Source of the DNA: JBBKWQ01 sp037969115
GTDB taxonomy: Bacteria; Actinomycetota; Acidimicrobiia; Acidimicrobiales; Ilumatobacteraceae
Length of the DNA: 26,616 nt
Direction: 5' to 3'
NCBI GenBank assembly: GCA_037969115.1
Contig: JBBKWQ010000252.1
Span: 1 to 26,616 of the forward strand
The position numbers and the translations under genes are program-made. Shown here piece by piece: positions 14,858 to 23,274 of the stretch. Numbering within the stretch: position 1 is the stretch's first letter; every line of letters begins with the position of its first letter. The notes under the pieces are model-generated. The model ran no database searches. It was not told the DNA's origin and worked only from the letters and a program-made list of their open reading frames with translations.

Positions 14858-14994
14858 CGGGCAGGATTGCCCGCGTCCGCTACACGTTGCTGCCGTGACC
14901 GGTCCAGCACGGCCGGCGGGTTCCGGCAAGGTCGAGCTCGGCAGCCACGGCCCGTATTCGTATCGCTCCGACGGCAAGTGACATGCTGGCCGAC

Positions 14995-15453
14995 ATGTCA
15001 CCACGCATCATCAACGGCGCCGACGAAGTGAGGGCACTCGTCGGCGAGCACCTCGGCTACAGCCAGTACATCGAGATCACGCAGGAACAGGTGAACCAGT
15101 TCGCCGAAGCCACCGGCGACCACCAATGGATCCACGTCGACATCGAGAGGGCCAAGGCCGGTCCGTTCGGTGGTCCGATCGCTCACGGGTACCTGACGCT
15201 CGCCGTCGGTCCGATGTTGTACCCGCAGGTCGTGCAGATCACCGGCTTCTCGATGGGTGTGAACTACGGCGCCAACAAGATCCGCTTCCCGTCACCCGTT
15301 CCAGTCGGTTCCAGGCTGCGCCTCGGCGTGAAACTACTCGAGGTGACCGACATCCCGGGCGGTCTCCAGACCACCATGGAGTTCACCTTCGAGGTGGAAG
15401 GCGCGAGCAAGCCGAGTTGCGTCGCCGAGATCATCTTTCGAACGTACGAGTGA
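14995..15453 (+). CDS. MaoC-family (R)-hydratase/dehydratase
   Basis: A hot-dog-fold protein of 152 residues that probably hydrates or dehydrates an acyl-CoA or acyl carrier substrate. The hydratase-2 signature is clear: FAEATGDHQWIHVDIERA contains the catalytic Asp and His, followed by GPFGGPIAHGYLTL. It is a single hot-dog domain, as in bacterial PhaJ or NodN-like MaoC proteins. ATG 14995 is preferred because the weak -10 CATGCT lies 7 nt upstream; ATG 14983 in the same frame would add four residues but falls inside that box. It sits with the LLM oxidoreductase and the FadD gene, suggesting acyl-CoA metabolism. Its stop is 4 bp from the convergent LLM gene. Confidence 0.9.
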   Translation: MSPRIINGADEVRALVGEHLGYSQYIEITQEQVNQFAEATGDHQWIHVDIERAKAGPFGGPIAHGYLTLAVGPMLYPQVVQITGFSMGVNYGANKIRFPSPVPVGSRLRLGVKLLEVTDIPGGLQTTMEFTFEVEGASKPSCVAEIIFRTYE

Positions 15454-15457
15454 CCGC

Positions 15458-16426
15458 TCAGCGGAACTGTGGCATCACGTGTGACGCGAGGAGCTCCATC
15501 GTCTGGGTATCCGGATAGTCGGAACACCACGGGATGAACCCGCGGCAACCCAGATCGACGTACGTCTGCATCTTCTCGGCAACCTGTTCCGGCGTGCCGA
15601 TGAGGTTGTTCGCTCGCCATTCGTCTTCGGGGGCGCCCCAGATGCTGAGCGATCCGGCGGCGTCGATCTCGGCCTCGGTCGACCTGATGAACACGTCTGG
15701 CGACCAGGTCATCCGAATCTCGTCGGCGTCGCGACCGACCGAGTCGCAATGCCGCCGGAGTACGTCACGCTTGTGCGCCCACACGTCGGGCCGGCCGCCG
15801 AAGTTCGAGCAGTCGGCGTGTTTGGCGACGACCCGCAAGGTGAGTTGTTCGCCGCCGCCGCCGATCCAGATCGGCGGATGGGGGCTCTGGAGCGGTTTCG
15901 GGTCGCAGTTTGCTCGACTCACCTCGTGATAGTCGCCCTTGTACGTCGTCTCGGGTTCGCTCCACATCGAACGAACGATTTCGACCGTTTCGTTGAGCAT
16001 CCCGATGCGATCTTTCGGCTTCGGAAACGAGTATCCGTACCCTCTGTACTCGTTCTCGTACCAACCGGCCCCGATGCCCCAGTCGAGCCGGCCGCCGGAG
16101 ATGACATCGACTGTCGCCGTGATCTTGGCCAACAGGGCCGGATTGCGATAGCTGTTGCAACCGACCATCTGACCGAGTCGGATCCGAGCCGTGCGCTGGC
16201 TGATCGCGGCGATCGTCGTCCAGCACTCGAACACCGCTTCGTGTGCCGGCTTCGGAACGTTGTGCACGTGGTCGTAGACCCAGATCGAGTCGAAGCCGAG
16301 TGCTTCGGCGCGTACCGCGATGTCGACCGCCGCCTGCCACTGGGCGGCAGCACCGTCGAACGAGGCCAGTTCCATCTTCCAGCCCTGGGGCACGAACACG
16401 CCGAAGACGACATCACCTTCACTCAT
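15458..16426 (-). CDS. LLM-class (luciferase-like) probable F420-dependent oxidoreductase
   Basis: A (beta/alpha)8 luciferase-like monooxygenase-superfamily protein of 322 residues, most like the actinobacterial F420-dependent LLM proteins. Typical segments are FGVFVPQGW at the N-terminus, EALGFDSIWVYDHVHNVP, RIRLGQMVGCNSYRNPALLAK, DVISGGRLDWGIGAGWYENEY and HPPIWIGGGGEQLTLRVVAKHAD. The C-terminal part has IGTPEQVAEKM and ends GFIPWCSDYPDTQTME. Residues cannot decide between F420 and FMN by eye. The start is ATG 16426, which has TAGCGT 7 nt upstream; the frame is open further to 16615 but that part overlaps the divergent FadD gene and looks non-coding. Substrate unknown; neighbours suggest lipid or CoA-ester chemistry. 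Confidence 0.92.
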   Translation of the reverse strand: MSEGDVVFGVFVPQGWKMELASFDGAAAQWQAAVDIAVRAEALGFDSIWVYDHVHNVPKPAHEAVFECWTTIAAISQRTARIRLGQMVGCNSYRNPALLAKITATVDVISGGRLDWGIGAGWYENEYRGYGYSFPKPKDRIGMLNETVEIVRSMWSEPETTYKGDYHEVSRANCDPKPLQSPHPPIWIGGGGEQLTLRVVAKHADCSNFGGRPDVWAHKRDVLRRHCDSVGRDADEIRMTWSPDVFIRSTEAEIDAAGSLSIWGAPEDEWRANNLIGTPEQVAEKMQTYVDLGCRGFIPWCSDYPDTQTMELLASHVMPQFR

Positions 16427-16433
16427 CTCAGGC

Positions 16434-16477
16434 ACGCTACGCCAGATTCGTCGGGCCGAGCCGACCCTGTCTATGTT
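16434..16477. promoter_or_regulatory. back-to-back leaderless promoters for the LLM and FadD genes
   Basis: On the minus strand TAGCGT (16434-16439) is 7 nt before ATG 16426. On the plus strand TATGTT (16472-16477) is 7 nt before ATG 16485. The two genes are 58 bp apart and each fits the same leaderless geometry. Confidence 0.5.
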
Positions 16478-16484
16478 CGGCTCC

Positions 16485-18104
16485 ATGAGCCAGGTGTGCT
16501 TCGCGTCGCTCCATGAAGCCATTGCCGCCACGCGACCCGACCAACTCTGTCTCGTGTACCGCGACCGCCGGTTCACCTGGTCGGAGGTCACCGATCGAAC
16601 CAGACGGCTCGCCAACTTCCTGACCGACCGTGGACACGAATGCCACCGCGAACGTCACGAACTCGACTCGCACGAATCCGGTCAGGATCATCTTGCGATC
16701 TACCTCCACAACTGCAACGAATACCTCGAAACGATGCTCGGAGCATGGAAGGCGCGCGTCGCACCGTTCAATGTGAACTACCGATACGTCGCCGAAGAGC
16801 TGCGGTACCTGTTCGGTGACTCGGGCGCCACCGCGGTCGTCATCCACTCCGAATTCGCGCCCACGCTGTCCCAGGTCCTCCCGGAGCTCCCCCGGCTGAG
16901 AACGATCATCCAGGTGCCCGACGAATCGGGCAACGACCTGTTGCCCGGAGCGATCTGGTACGACGACGCGTTGGCAGCCGGCAGTCCGGAGCGACCGGAC
17001 GTGGAGTGGAGCCCGGACGACCTCTACATTCTCTACACCGGTGGCACCACCGGCATGCCGAAAGGTGTGATGTGGCGAAACGGCGACGCCATCGTCGAAT
17101 GCTTCAACGGCTCGCGAACGGCGACCGACCTCGCAGGTTTCCTCGAAGCGGCGAACACCGGGCTTCGCACTCTCGCGGCCCCGCCCTTCATGCACGGCGC
17201 CGCGCACTGGGTGGCCCTCCGAACGTGGATCGGCGGCGGCACCGTTTTCGTGCAATCGGTCTCGAGTCGACTCGACCCTGTCGACGTGTGGTCGATGGTC
17301 GAGCGTGAACAGGTGACCTTCCTCCTCATCGTCGGCGATGCGTTCGCGCGTCCGCTCCTCGACGAGCTCGACCGCAGCAACTACGACGTTTCTTGCCTCA
17401 ACATCCTGGTGTCGGGCGGTGCCGCGCTGTCGGCGTCGCTCAAGGACGAGTTCCTCGATCACCTGCCCGAGGTGATGATCATCGACGGGTTCGGTTCGTC
17501 GGAAGCCGGCAGCCAGATGTCGCACGTATCGACCTCCGGCGCGGCGGCCACCGGCGTGTTCACCCTGACGACGGGCAACCATGTGCTCTCCGCCGACCTG
17601 TCCCGGGTACTGTGTCCCGGCGACGGCGAGATCGGCTGGCTCGCCAAGACCGGACGGCTCGCGCTGGGGTACCTGAACGACGCCGCCAAGACGGCGAGCA
17701 CGTATCCCGTTGTCGACGGCGTCCGGTTCGCGATTCCGGGCGATCGTGCTCGACACCTCGGCTCCGGTCAGGCCGAACTCCACGGTCGCGAGTCGGCGAC
17801 GATCAACTCGGGCGGCGAGAAGATCTTCGCCGAAGAGGTCGAAGCTGCCATCAAATCGCATCCCGCCGTGTACGACTGCGTGGTCACGGGCCGCGCGAGC
17901 GAGCGCTGGGGCAATGAGGTCGTCGCCGTGGTGCGTCTGCGCGACGGTGCTGAGGCCGATCACGGTGCGCTGCGCGACGAGGCCGGCAAGCACATCGCCC
18001 GTTACAAACTGCCGAAGGCCACAATTTTCGTCGACGAAGTAGTTCGATCACCGAGCGGCAAGGCCGATTATCGCTGGGCCCGATCGGTGGTCACCGAAGT
18101 CTGA
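16485..18104 (+). CDS. acyl-CoA synthetase, mycobacterial FadD type
   Basis: An AMP-forming acyl-CoA ligase of 539 residues. The P-loop is YTGGTTGMPKG (184-194), the A5 region is GFGSSEAGSQ (335-344), the hinge region carries RESATINSGGEKIFAEEVE (435-453), and the A10 lysine is Lys526 in SPSGKADY. The early segment ESGQDHLAIYLHNCNEYLE (64-82), with RVAPFNVNYRYV (91-102), is typical of a FadD subgroup in mycobacteria and other steroid- or fatty-acid-using Actinobacteria. The ATG at 16485 is chosen for the leaderless -10 TATGTT 7 nt upstream; an ATG at 16473 lies inside that box. Fatty acid or steroid side-chain activation is likely; substrate unknown. Confidence 0.93.
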   Translation: MSQVCFASLHEAIAATRPDQLCLVYRDRRFTWSEVTDRTRRLANFLTDRGHECHRERHELDSHESGQDHLAIYLHNCNEYLETMLGAWKARVAPFNVNYRYVAEELRYLFGDSGATAVVIHSEFAPTLSQVLPELPRLRTIIQVPDESGNDLLPGAIWYDDALAAGSPERPDVEWSPDDLYILYTGGTTGMPKGVMWRNGDAIVECFNGSRTATDLAGFLEAANTGLRTLAAPPFMHGAAHWVALRTWIGGGTVFVQSVSSRLDPVDVWSMVEREQVTFLLIVGDAFARPLLDELDRSNYDVSCLNILVSGGAALSASLKDEFLDHLPEVMIIDGFGSSEAGSQMSHVSTSGAAATGVFTLTTGNHVLSADLSRVLCPGDGEIGWLAKTGRLALGYLNDAAKTASTYPVVDGVRFAIPGDRARHLGSGQAELHGRESATINSGGEKIFAEEVEAAIKSHPAVYDCVVTGRASERWGNEVVAVVRLRDGAEADHGALRDEAGKHIARYKLPKATIFVDEVVRSPSGKADYRWARSVVTEV

Positions 18105-18257
18105 CTCGTGCGGGTTCCGACGCCGTCGGATTGCCAAGCGTGTCGAAGGTCACACTCGCCCTGACGGTATGTACGGACTTCACGGACCTAGCGTTGCTGA
18201 CGCGGTCCATCCGCACCGTGATGCTGCCGCACGTCGGCACGCAGCGGACCGCACCCC
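18105..18257 (+). other. intergenic gap before the O-antigen ligase-like gene
   Basis: This 153 bp stretch has no convincing gene or terminator. A -10-like TAGCGT is at 18190-18195, which would give a leader of about 56 nt. An ATG at 18221 opens an 18-codon frame that overlaps the next gene's start, but nothing supports its use. Confidence 0.3.
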
Positions 18258-19649
18258 GTGAACAGGAAACCGTATGAACCGATCGACGCTGTCGTGAAGG
18301 GAGCTCGACTGCTCGGCGTCTCGGATTGGCGCGCGGTCGGTGGCTTGACGCTGCTGATGTCGTCGATACTCGTCGTTCCGACTCCGGTGTGGCTCGGAGG
18401 CACCACTGCGGCCGCCCTGCTCGGCTCGATGCACCGTCGAGCGCACCGGAGCAACGCCCGACCGGCGCTCGCCGCGTTCATCGTCGCTGCGGGTCTCTTG
18501 GTCTTCTCGGCGATTGCACCGTTCCTCGTCGTTCCGGCGACCGGCTACGGCGGTTTGCTGCTGGTTCGGCTCTCCGTGATTCCGCTGACCGCCTGCGCCT
18601 TCTGGTTCTCCGATCGCGATCGCCACACCGTGTCGGCGCTCTGGTTCGGCGTCACCGTCGGGGCCTGTGCGTCGGGATTGTTCGCCATCGTCGAGACCGT
18701 TGTGCTCGGCAACGCGCGCGCCTCCGGTCTGGTCGGCAACGCGATCTCCTTCGGTGACCTGGCGTTGCTCTTCGGGGCGTTGTCGCTGGCGCTCCATGGG
18801 CTCGTTCACCTGCCGAGCCGGCTCACCGTGACCGCGTCGGCAACCGCTGCAGCCTGCGGAGTCCTGGCCAGCACCATGTCGGGTTCGCGGGGCGGCTGGG
18901 TGGCGTTCCCGGTGATGGTGTTCGGCGTCGCACGGCTGCATCGCGGTTGGCTGACGCCGACTCGACTCGTCGGTGTCGGGGCATCGTTGCTCGTCGTGGT
19001 CGCTTCCGCGACGTGGATGTCGGGCGGGATGCCGATGAATCGTGCCTCCGCTTCGTTCGTCAACGCGTCCGAGTACGCGTCGACGACACCGGCAGGGGAC
19101 GCCGCCGCGTCGTCGGAGGGAGCACGGATCGAGGCTTGGCGGTCAGCGGCGAGTGCGTTCCGGCAGCATCCGGCCACCGGGGTCGGGTGGGGCAATCTCC
19201 AGGCAGAGTTCCGAGCCGATGTCGCAGCAGGCCTGCGAAACCCTCGTATCGGCACGTTCGATCACGCGCACAATCAGATCCTCGGAGCCGCTGCGAACGG
19301 TGGGCTGCTCGGACTCTCGACGATGATCGCGATCTTCGCCGTACCCGGCTGGTACTTCCGGCGATCGCAGCGGTCGGACGACCCCCGCGAACGAACGCTC
19401 GGGACAATCGGCCTGATGGTCGTCGCCTCCTTCGCGATCTTCGGACTGACCGAGGCGATCTTCGAAAGCCTCGTCCCCGTCACGTGTTTCGCTGTGTTGG
19501 TTTCAGCGCTGGCGTCGCAGCTCGGCGGAGCGTCCGTCCACACGGTGCCCCGATCGCCGAGCACGATCGACGAATGGTTGGGCACACCGACACAAAACGA
19601 ACCACACGTCGCGGGCGGCGCACAGGCGATCAACCGGCGTGTTCGGTAG
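18258..19649 (+). CDS. O-antigen ligase/polymerase-like (Wzy_C family) membrane protein
   Basis: A 463-residue polytopic membrane protein with about ten hydrophobic segments. A large external loop follows the segment ending near 260 and carries the Wzy_C signature: HPATGVGWGNLQAEF and, after it, FDHAHNQILGAAANGG, where the HAHN histidines are characteristic. The family includes O-antigen ligase (WaaL), Wzy polymerases and protein O-oligosaccharyltransferases, all of which take glycans from a polyprenyl diphosphate carrier at the outer face of the membrane. In a gram-positive-type actinobacterium a role in wall glycan or exopolysaccharide is more likely than LPS. The GTG start at 18258 is not firmly set; GTG 18294 is an alternative. 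The tail after about 420 is hydrophilic. Confidence 0.85.
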   Translation: MNRKPYEPIDAVVKGARLLGVSDWRAVGGLTLLMSSILVVPTPVWLGGTTAAALLGSMHRRAHRSNARPALAAFIVAAGLLVFSAIAPFLVVPATGYGGLLLVRLSVIPLTACAFWFSDRDRHTVSALWFGVTVGACASGLFAIVETVVLGNARASGLVGNAISFGDLALLFGALSLALHGLVHLPSRLTVTASATAAACGVLASTMSGSRGGWVAFPVMVFGVARLHRGWLTPTRLVGVGASLLVVVASATWMSGGMPMNRASASFVNASEYASTTPAGDAAASSEGARIEAWRSAASAFRQHPATGVGWGNLQAEFRADVAAGLRNPRIGTFDHAHNQILGAAANGGLLGLSTMIAIFAVPGWYFRRSQRSDDPRERTLGTIGLMVVASFAIFGLTEAIFESLVPVTCFAVLVSALASQLGGASVHTVPRSPSTIDEWLGTPTQNEPHVAGGAQAINRRVR

Positions 19650-19663
19650 TACGCCCGCGCCCG

Positions 19664-19669
19664 TAACCT
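19664..19669 (+). promoter_or_regulatory. -10 element of menG-menF, leaderless layout
   Basis: TAACCT lies 7 nt before ATG 19677 (4 nt before the GTG at 19674). This favours ATG 19677 as the first codon. It sits in the short gap after the O-antigen ligase-like gene, so menG-menF can be transcribed separately. Confidence 0.45.
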
Positions 19670-19676
19670 CGTCGTG

Positions 19677-20393
19677 ATGCCCGAATCAAGCCCAGACGCG
19701 ACCTGGAACCGAGACAGCCTGCCGGAGGGCGCCGAGAAGAAGCAAGCCGTTCGCGACATGTTCGACGCGATCGCTCCCCGTTACGACATGGTCAATCGCA
19801 TCATGACGTTCCGGCTCGACGTGCGGTGGCGTCGAAAAGCCGTGCACGATCTGGCGCTGCCGCTCGGCAGCCTGGTGCTCGACCTGGCGAGCGGCACCGG
19901 CGACATGTGCATCGATCTCGACCGCTCCGGACACCGGCCGATCTCGATGGATCTCAGCTTCGGCATGCTCAGTGCCGACCGCTCGGGAGCGCCGAGAGTC
20001 CAGGCCGACATCTTGAACCTCCCGATCGCCGACCATGCCGTCGACGGTGTCACGTGCGGATTCGCGTTGCGGAACCTCCTCGAGCTACCGGCGTTCTTCG
20101 ACGAGCTCGGGCGAGTCGTGCGCTCCGGTGGGCGAATCGCGCTGCTCGATGTCGGCGTGCCCACCTCGAAGATCGTGCGCGCCGGACACGGGATCTACTT
20201 CGGCAAGATCGTGCCGAAGATCGGTGGACTCCTCTCCGACCCGGCGGCGTACCGGTACCTTCCCAAGAGCGTTGCCTATCTCCCCGAGCCCGACGAGATG
20301 GTCGCGGCCCTGCGTCGGAGCGGGTTTGCCGATGCAGCCCACATCAACCTCTCCGGCGGCATCACCCAGATGCTGGTGGGCACCCGGGACTGA
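19677..20393 (+). CDS. menG: demethylmenaquinone methyltransferase
   Basis: SAM-dependent C-methyltransferase for the last step of menaquinone synthesis (UbiE/COQ5 family), about 238 residues. The N-terminal family signature is MFDAIAPRYDMVNRIMTFRLD followed by WRRKAV. The SAM-binding motif I is VLDLASGTGD, then DLSFGMLS and RSGGRIALLDVGVP; the C-terminal GGITQMLVGT corresponds to the family's GGI.ALH.G ending. Between 150 and 190 it has YFGKIVPKIGGLLSD, a standard UbiE segment. It is followed after 3 bp by menF, forming a two-gene unit. GTG 19674 directly before the ATG is an alternative start. Confidence 0.95.
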   Translation: MPESSPDATWNRDSLPEGAEKKQAVRDMFDAIAPRYDMVNRIMTFRLDVRWRRKAVHDLALPLGSLVLDLASGTGDMCIDLDRSGHRPISMDLSFGMLSADRSGAPRVQADILNLPIADHAVDGVTCGFALRNLLELPAFFDELGRVVRSGGRIALLDVGVPTSKIVRAGHGIYFGKIVPKIGGLLSDPAAYRYLPKSVAYLPEPDEMVAALRRSGFADAAHINLSGGITQMLVGTRD

Positions 20394-20396
20394 GAC

Positions 20397-21590
20397 ATGC
20401 AGGCCATCACCCAGGGGTTCGAGCATCACGTCGACCTCAACGATGTGGCCGGCAGCGACGGTTTCCTGTTCGTGCGCGACGGCATCGGCTTCGCCGGCCG
20501 GGGCGTGGCACTCAGCGTGCCGTTCGACGAAGCCACGCGTGAGCTCGCGGCGATCAGTCATCGTGACCTGGTCGGCGACACGCCGGGTCCGATTGCGTTG
20601 GGTGCCTTGCCATTCTTGCCGGGCTCGACGGCACAGCTGATCGTCCCCCGGGTCGTCGTCGGAAAGGACCGTTTGGGCCGCTCGTGGATCACGACGATCG
20701 ACGGCGACCCCGATACGGATGCGGCCTCCGACCTGTTCCGGGTGGAGAAACCCGACACGTCCGCGTCCGCGTTCTCCATTCGGCCGGGAGTGCCGATCGA
20801 TCACTACCTCAGAGCAGTTGCGACAGCGCGCGACGCAGTCCGTGACGGCGCCATGGACAAAGCGGTCATCGCCCGGCCGATCATCGTCGAGTCAGACCGG
20901 CCGATCGATGTGCACGCTGTGTTGCACAGGCTCAAATCGAGCTTTGGGTCGAGCTACCGGTTCTCGTTCAACGGGTTCTTCGGAGCGTCACCCGAACTGC
21001 TCGTGGCGGTGCAAGGCGACATGGTGAGCGCACACCCGCTCGCCGGTACCACCCGGACCACAGGAGATGCCGACATCGACACACGGCTCGCTGCCGAACT
21101 CATGGCAAGCCCCAAGAACCAGATCGAGCACAGGGCGGCCATCGAGATGGTCAGGGACACCCTGTTGCCATTCTGCAGCTACCTCGACTGGGCCCCCGAA
21201 CCGTCGATCGTGAAAGTCGCCAACGTGCAACACCTCGGCTCGCAGGCCGAGGGAAGGCTGTCACAACCCGCTGCGTCGGTGCTCGAACTGGTGAGGGCTC
21301 TACAACCCACCCCGGCGGTCGGTGGCTACCCACGCGAAGCGGCCATCTCGCTGATCACGAGCGTCGAGGGATTCGAACGCGGGCTCTACGGCGGCACGGT
21401 CGGCTGGGTCGATGCCGCGGGGAACGGTCAGTGGGCAGTATCACTCCGGTGTGCCGAGCTCTCTGCCGACCGGCGCTCTGCCCGGCTCGTCGCCGGCGGA
21501 GGAATCGTCGCCGACAGCGAACCCGCGGCCGAGCTCGCCGAGACCCAGGCGAAGTTCCAGGCGATGCTCAGCGCGATCATCCGACCCTGA
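20397..21590 (+). CDS. menF: isochorismate synthase, menaquinone pathway
   Basis: Converts chorismate to isochorismate, the first committed step of menaquinone synthesis. It has 397 residues, with a variable N-terminal half and a chorismate-binding domain from about 130. Key segments are MDKAVIARPI (153-162), where Lys155 is the likely general base, and FFGASPELLV (194-203), LAGTTRTTGD (215-224), KNQIEHRAAIEMV (240-252), LQPTPAVGGYP (302-312), YGGTVGW (331-337) and the C-terminal GGGIVADSEPAAELAE. Salicylate synthase or anthranilate synthase are less likely, given menG 3 bp upstream and menD convergent 24 bp downstream. Confidence 0.93.
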   Translation: MQAITQGFEHHVDLNDVAGSDGFLFVRDGIGFAGRGVALSVPFDEATRELAAISHRDLVGDTPGPIALGALPFLPGSTAQLIVPRVVVGKDRLGRSWITTIDGDPDTDAASDLFRVEKPDTSASAFSIRPGVPIDHYLRAVATARDAVRDGAMDKAVIARPIIVESDRPIDVHAVLHRLKSSFGSSYRFSFNGFFGASPELLVAVQGDMVSAHPLAGTTRTTGDADIDTRLAAELMASPKNQIEHRAAIEMVRDTLLPFCSYLDWAPEPSIVKVANVQHLGSQAEGRLSQPAASVLELVRALQPTPAVGGYPREAAISLITSVEGFERGLYGGTVGWVDAAGNGQWAVSLRCAELSADRRSARLVAGGGIVADSEPAAELAETQAKFQAMLSAIIRP

Positions 21591-21614
21591 CCGCCCTCGA
21601 CGACCGCTCGCCCG

Positions 21615-23243
21615 TCACAGCGCCGCCGCGACGACCGCATTGAGCCGGTCGTGCACAGCGACGTTCTCGGCTCGATCGGTGACCACCCGGGTCACACTTG
21701 GGCCCGGAACCGAAATCGCGGCTGCGAGCGATTCAGCCGTGTCGACCGTCCGCGCCGGAACGTGATGGGCTGCGGCGAGCAGTTCGATGTCGGTGTGATG
21801 TGGCGTACCGAACAGACGCTCGAACAGAGCATGGTCGAGCTCGGATGCCTGCGGCAAGAACGAGAAGATGCCGCCGCCTCCGTTGTCGACGACGACGACC
21901 CGCAGATCTGCGACGCGGTCGGCCAGTGCGACCAGTGCATTGCTGTCGTGAGCGAACGCGATGTCGCCGACGATGGCCACGGTCGGCTCACCGTCGAGCG
22001 CCCGTCCCAGTGCGGTCGACATCACACCGTCGATCCCGTTCGCCCCACGGTTCGCGTGGGCGTGTGCAGCGCGACCTCCGAACCATTCGTAGTCGCGAAC
22101 CGGCATGGACGATGCCACGACGCAGCCGACACCGTCTGGAAGCGCCTCGGCGATGGTGCGGGCGACCGCCGGTTCCGACAGGTCCGTCTGCTCGTCCAGG
22201 AACGAACTGATCGCTGATTCGGCGCGGTCGTTGGCCCGCCGCCACCGGGCCATCCAGGGCGTCGATGCCGCCCCGGTCAATGACGACAGGTCGTCGAGCC
22301 CGCACACGGCCGACACGTTGTGATCGGGGTCGATCACTCCTGGGCCACCGACCTGCACCACCCGGGCACCAGATCGAGCGACCCATTGCGAGAGCACTTT
22401 GGACGATGGAGGCCGACCGATCCGGACCACCAGCTCCGGGGCATGCGCCGTGGCGAAGTCGTCGTTCCTCAACATGCTGTCGAACGCGGTGATCGCCGCG
22501 TCCGCACCTCTCAATCGCGAGAGCGGATCGGCAAGTATGGGCCAACCCAACCTGTTGGCCAGCGCCACCACCGTGGCCGGGTCGACGCCGCTGCGACCGC
22601 CGGCGACGATCACACCGCGTTGGAGGTCGAACGACGAATCGAGCACACCGACCGACGCCGCCGTCCTCGGCACCGCGATCGGTTCGCCGATCGGCTCTGG
22701 GATCTCATCGGCATCGCCGAGTAGCGGTTCACGAAACGGCAGGTTCAGGTGCGCCGGACCGCCTGCTGCGGTGGCCACGACACGTTGAGCCAACGCGCGC
22801 CAGAGTGACCGATCTGACACGTCGGGCACGACGGCGTCGTGGAACCAGCGGACCGATCGCCCGTACAACTCGACCTGATCGATGGTCTGGGGTGCGCCGA
22901 CGCCGCGCAGCTCCGGTGGACGGTCGGCGGTGGCGACGATCATCGGCACCTCGGACAAGCCGGCCTCCACGACAGCGGGTAGGAGGTTGGCGGCGGCGGT
23001 ACCGCTCGTACAAGCGAGCACCGCTGGGGTACCGCCGAGCCCTATGCCGAGGGCGACGAAGCCTGCGACACGCTCATCGTGCACGACGTGGACCGTCATC
23101 TCACGACGAGAAGCGAGCGCCAGAACGAGCGGCGTGCAGCGCGAACCGGGCGACACCACGGCCTGACGTACTCCGCACCGCAACCATTCGTCGACCAGCG
23201 TTGCACAGAACGTGGCGTTCGCTGCACCGATCCCTGGGGCCAT
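21615..23243 (-). CDS. menD: SEPHCHC synthase (2-succinyl-5-enolpyruvyl-6-hydroxy-3-cyclohexene-1-carboxylate synthase)
   Basis: ThDP-dependent enzyme that adds the succinic semialdehyde unit from 2-oxoglutarate to isochorismate. It has about 542 residues from this start. SPGSRCTPL (31-39) and HDERVAGF (55-62, Glu57 contacts ThDP) lie in the N-terminal Pyr domain, with TSGTAAANLLPAVVEA following. The C-terminal PP domain has ANRGANGIDGVMSTALG, the GD motif VGDIAFAHDSNAL and DNGGGGIFSFLPQ. Frame-consistent starts are 23276, 23249 and 23243. I choose 23243 because TATCGT on the minus strand (23252-23257) sits 8 nt upstream; homology does not separate them. It converges with menF. Confidence 0.95.
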   Translation of the reverse strand: MAPGIGAANATFCATLVDEWLRCGVRQAVVSPGSRCTPLVLALASRREMTVHVVHDERVAGFVALGIGLGGTPAVLACTSGTAAANLLPAVVEAGLSEVPMIVATADRPPELRGVGAPQTIDQVELYGRSVRWFHDAVVPDVSDRSLWRALAQRVVATAAGGPAHLNLPFREPLLGDADEIPEPIGEPIAVPRTAASVGVLDSSFDLQRGVIVAGGRSGVDPATVVALANRLGWPILADPLSRLRGADAAITAFDSMLRNDDFATAHAPELVVRIGRPPSSKVLSQWVARSGARVVQVGGPGVIDPDHNVSAVCGLDDLSSLTGAASTPWMARWRRANDRAESAISSFLDEQTDLSEPAVARTIAEALPDGVGCVVASSMPVRDYEWFGGRAAHAHANRGANGIDGVMSTALGRALDGEPTVAIVGDIAFAHDSNALVALADRVADLRVVVVDNGGGGIFSFLPQASELDHALFERLFGTPHHTDIELLAAAHHVPARTVDTAESLAAAISVPGPSVTRVVTDRAENVAVHDRLNAVVAAAL

Positions 23244-23251
23244 GACCATGG

Positions 23252-23268
23252 ACGATACGGCGTAGGGT
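23252..23268. promoter_or_regulatory. divergent leaderless promoters for menD and the FrnE-like gene
   Basis: TAGGGT (23263-23268) on the plus strand is 6 nt before ATG 23275. TATCGT on the minus strand (23252-23257) is 8 nt before the menD ATG at 23243. The start codons are only about 30 bp apart, so the two polymerase sites overlap. Confidence 0.45.
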
Positions 23269-23274
23269 GAAATC

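Noticed and set aside
18221..18277. An 18-codon upstream frame overlapping the O-antigen ligase-like start
   Set aside because: No Shine-Dalgarno, no regulatory residues and no conservation visible; such frames are common by chance.
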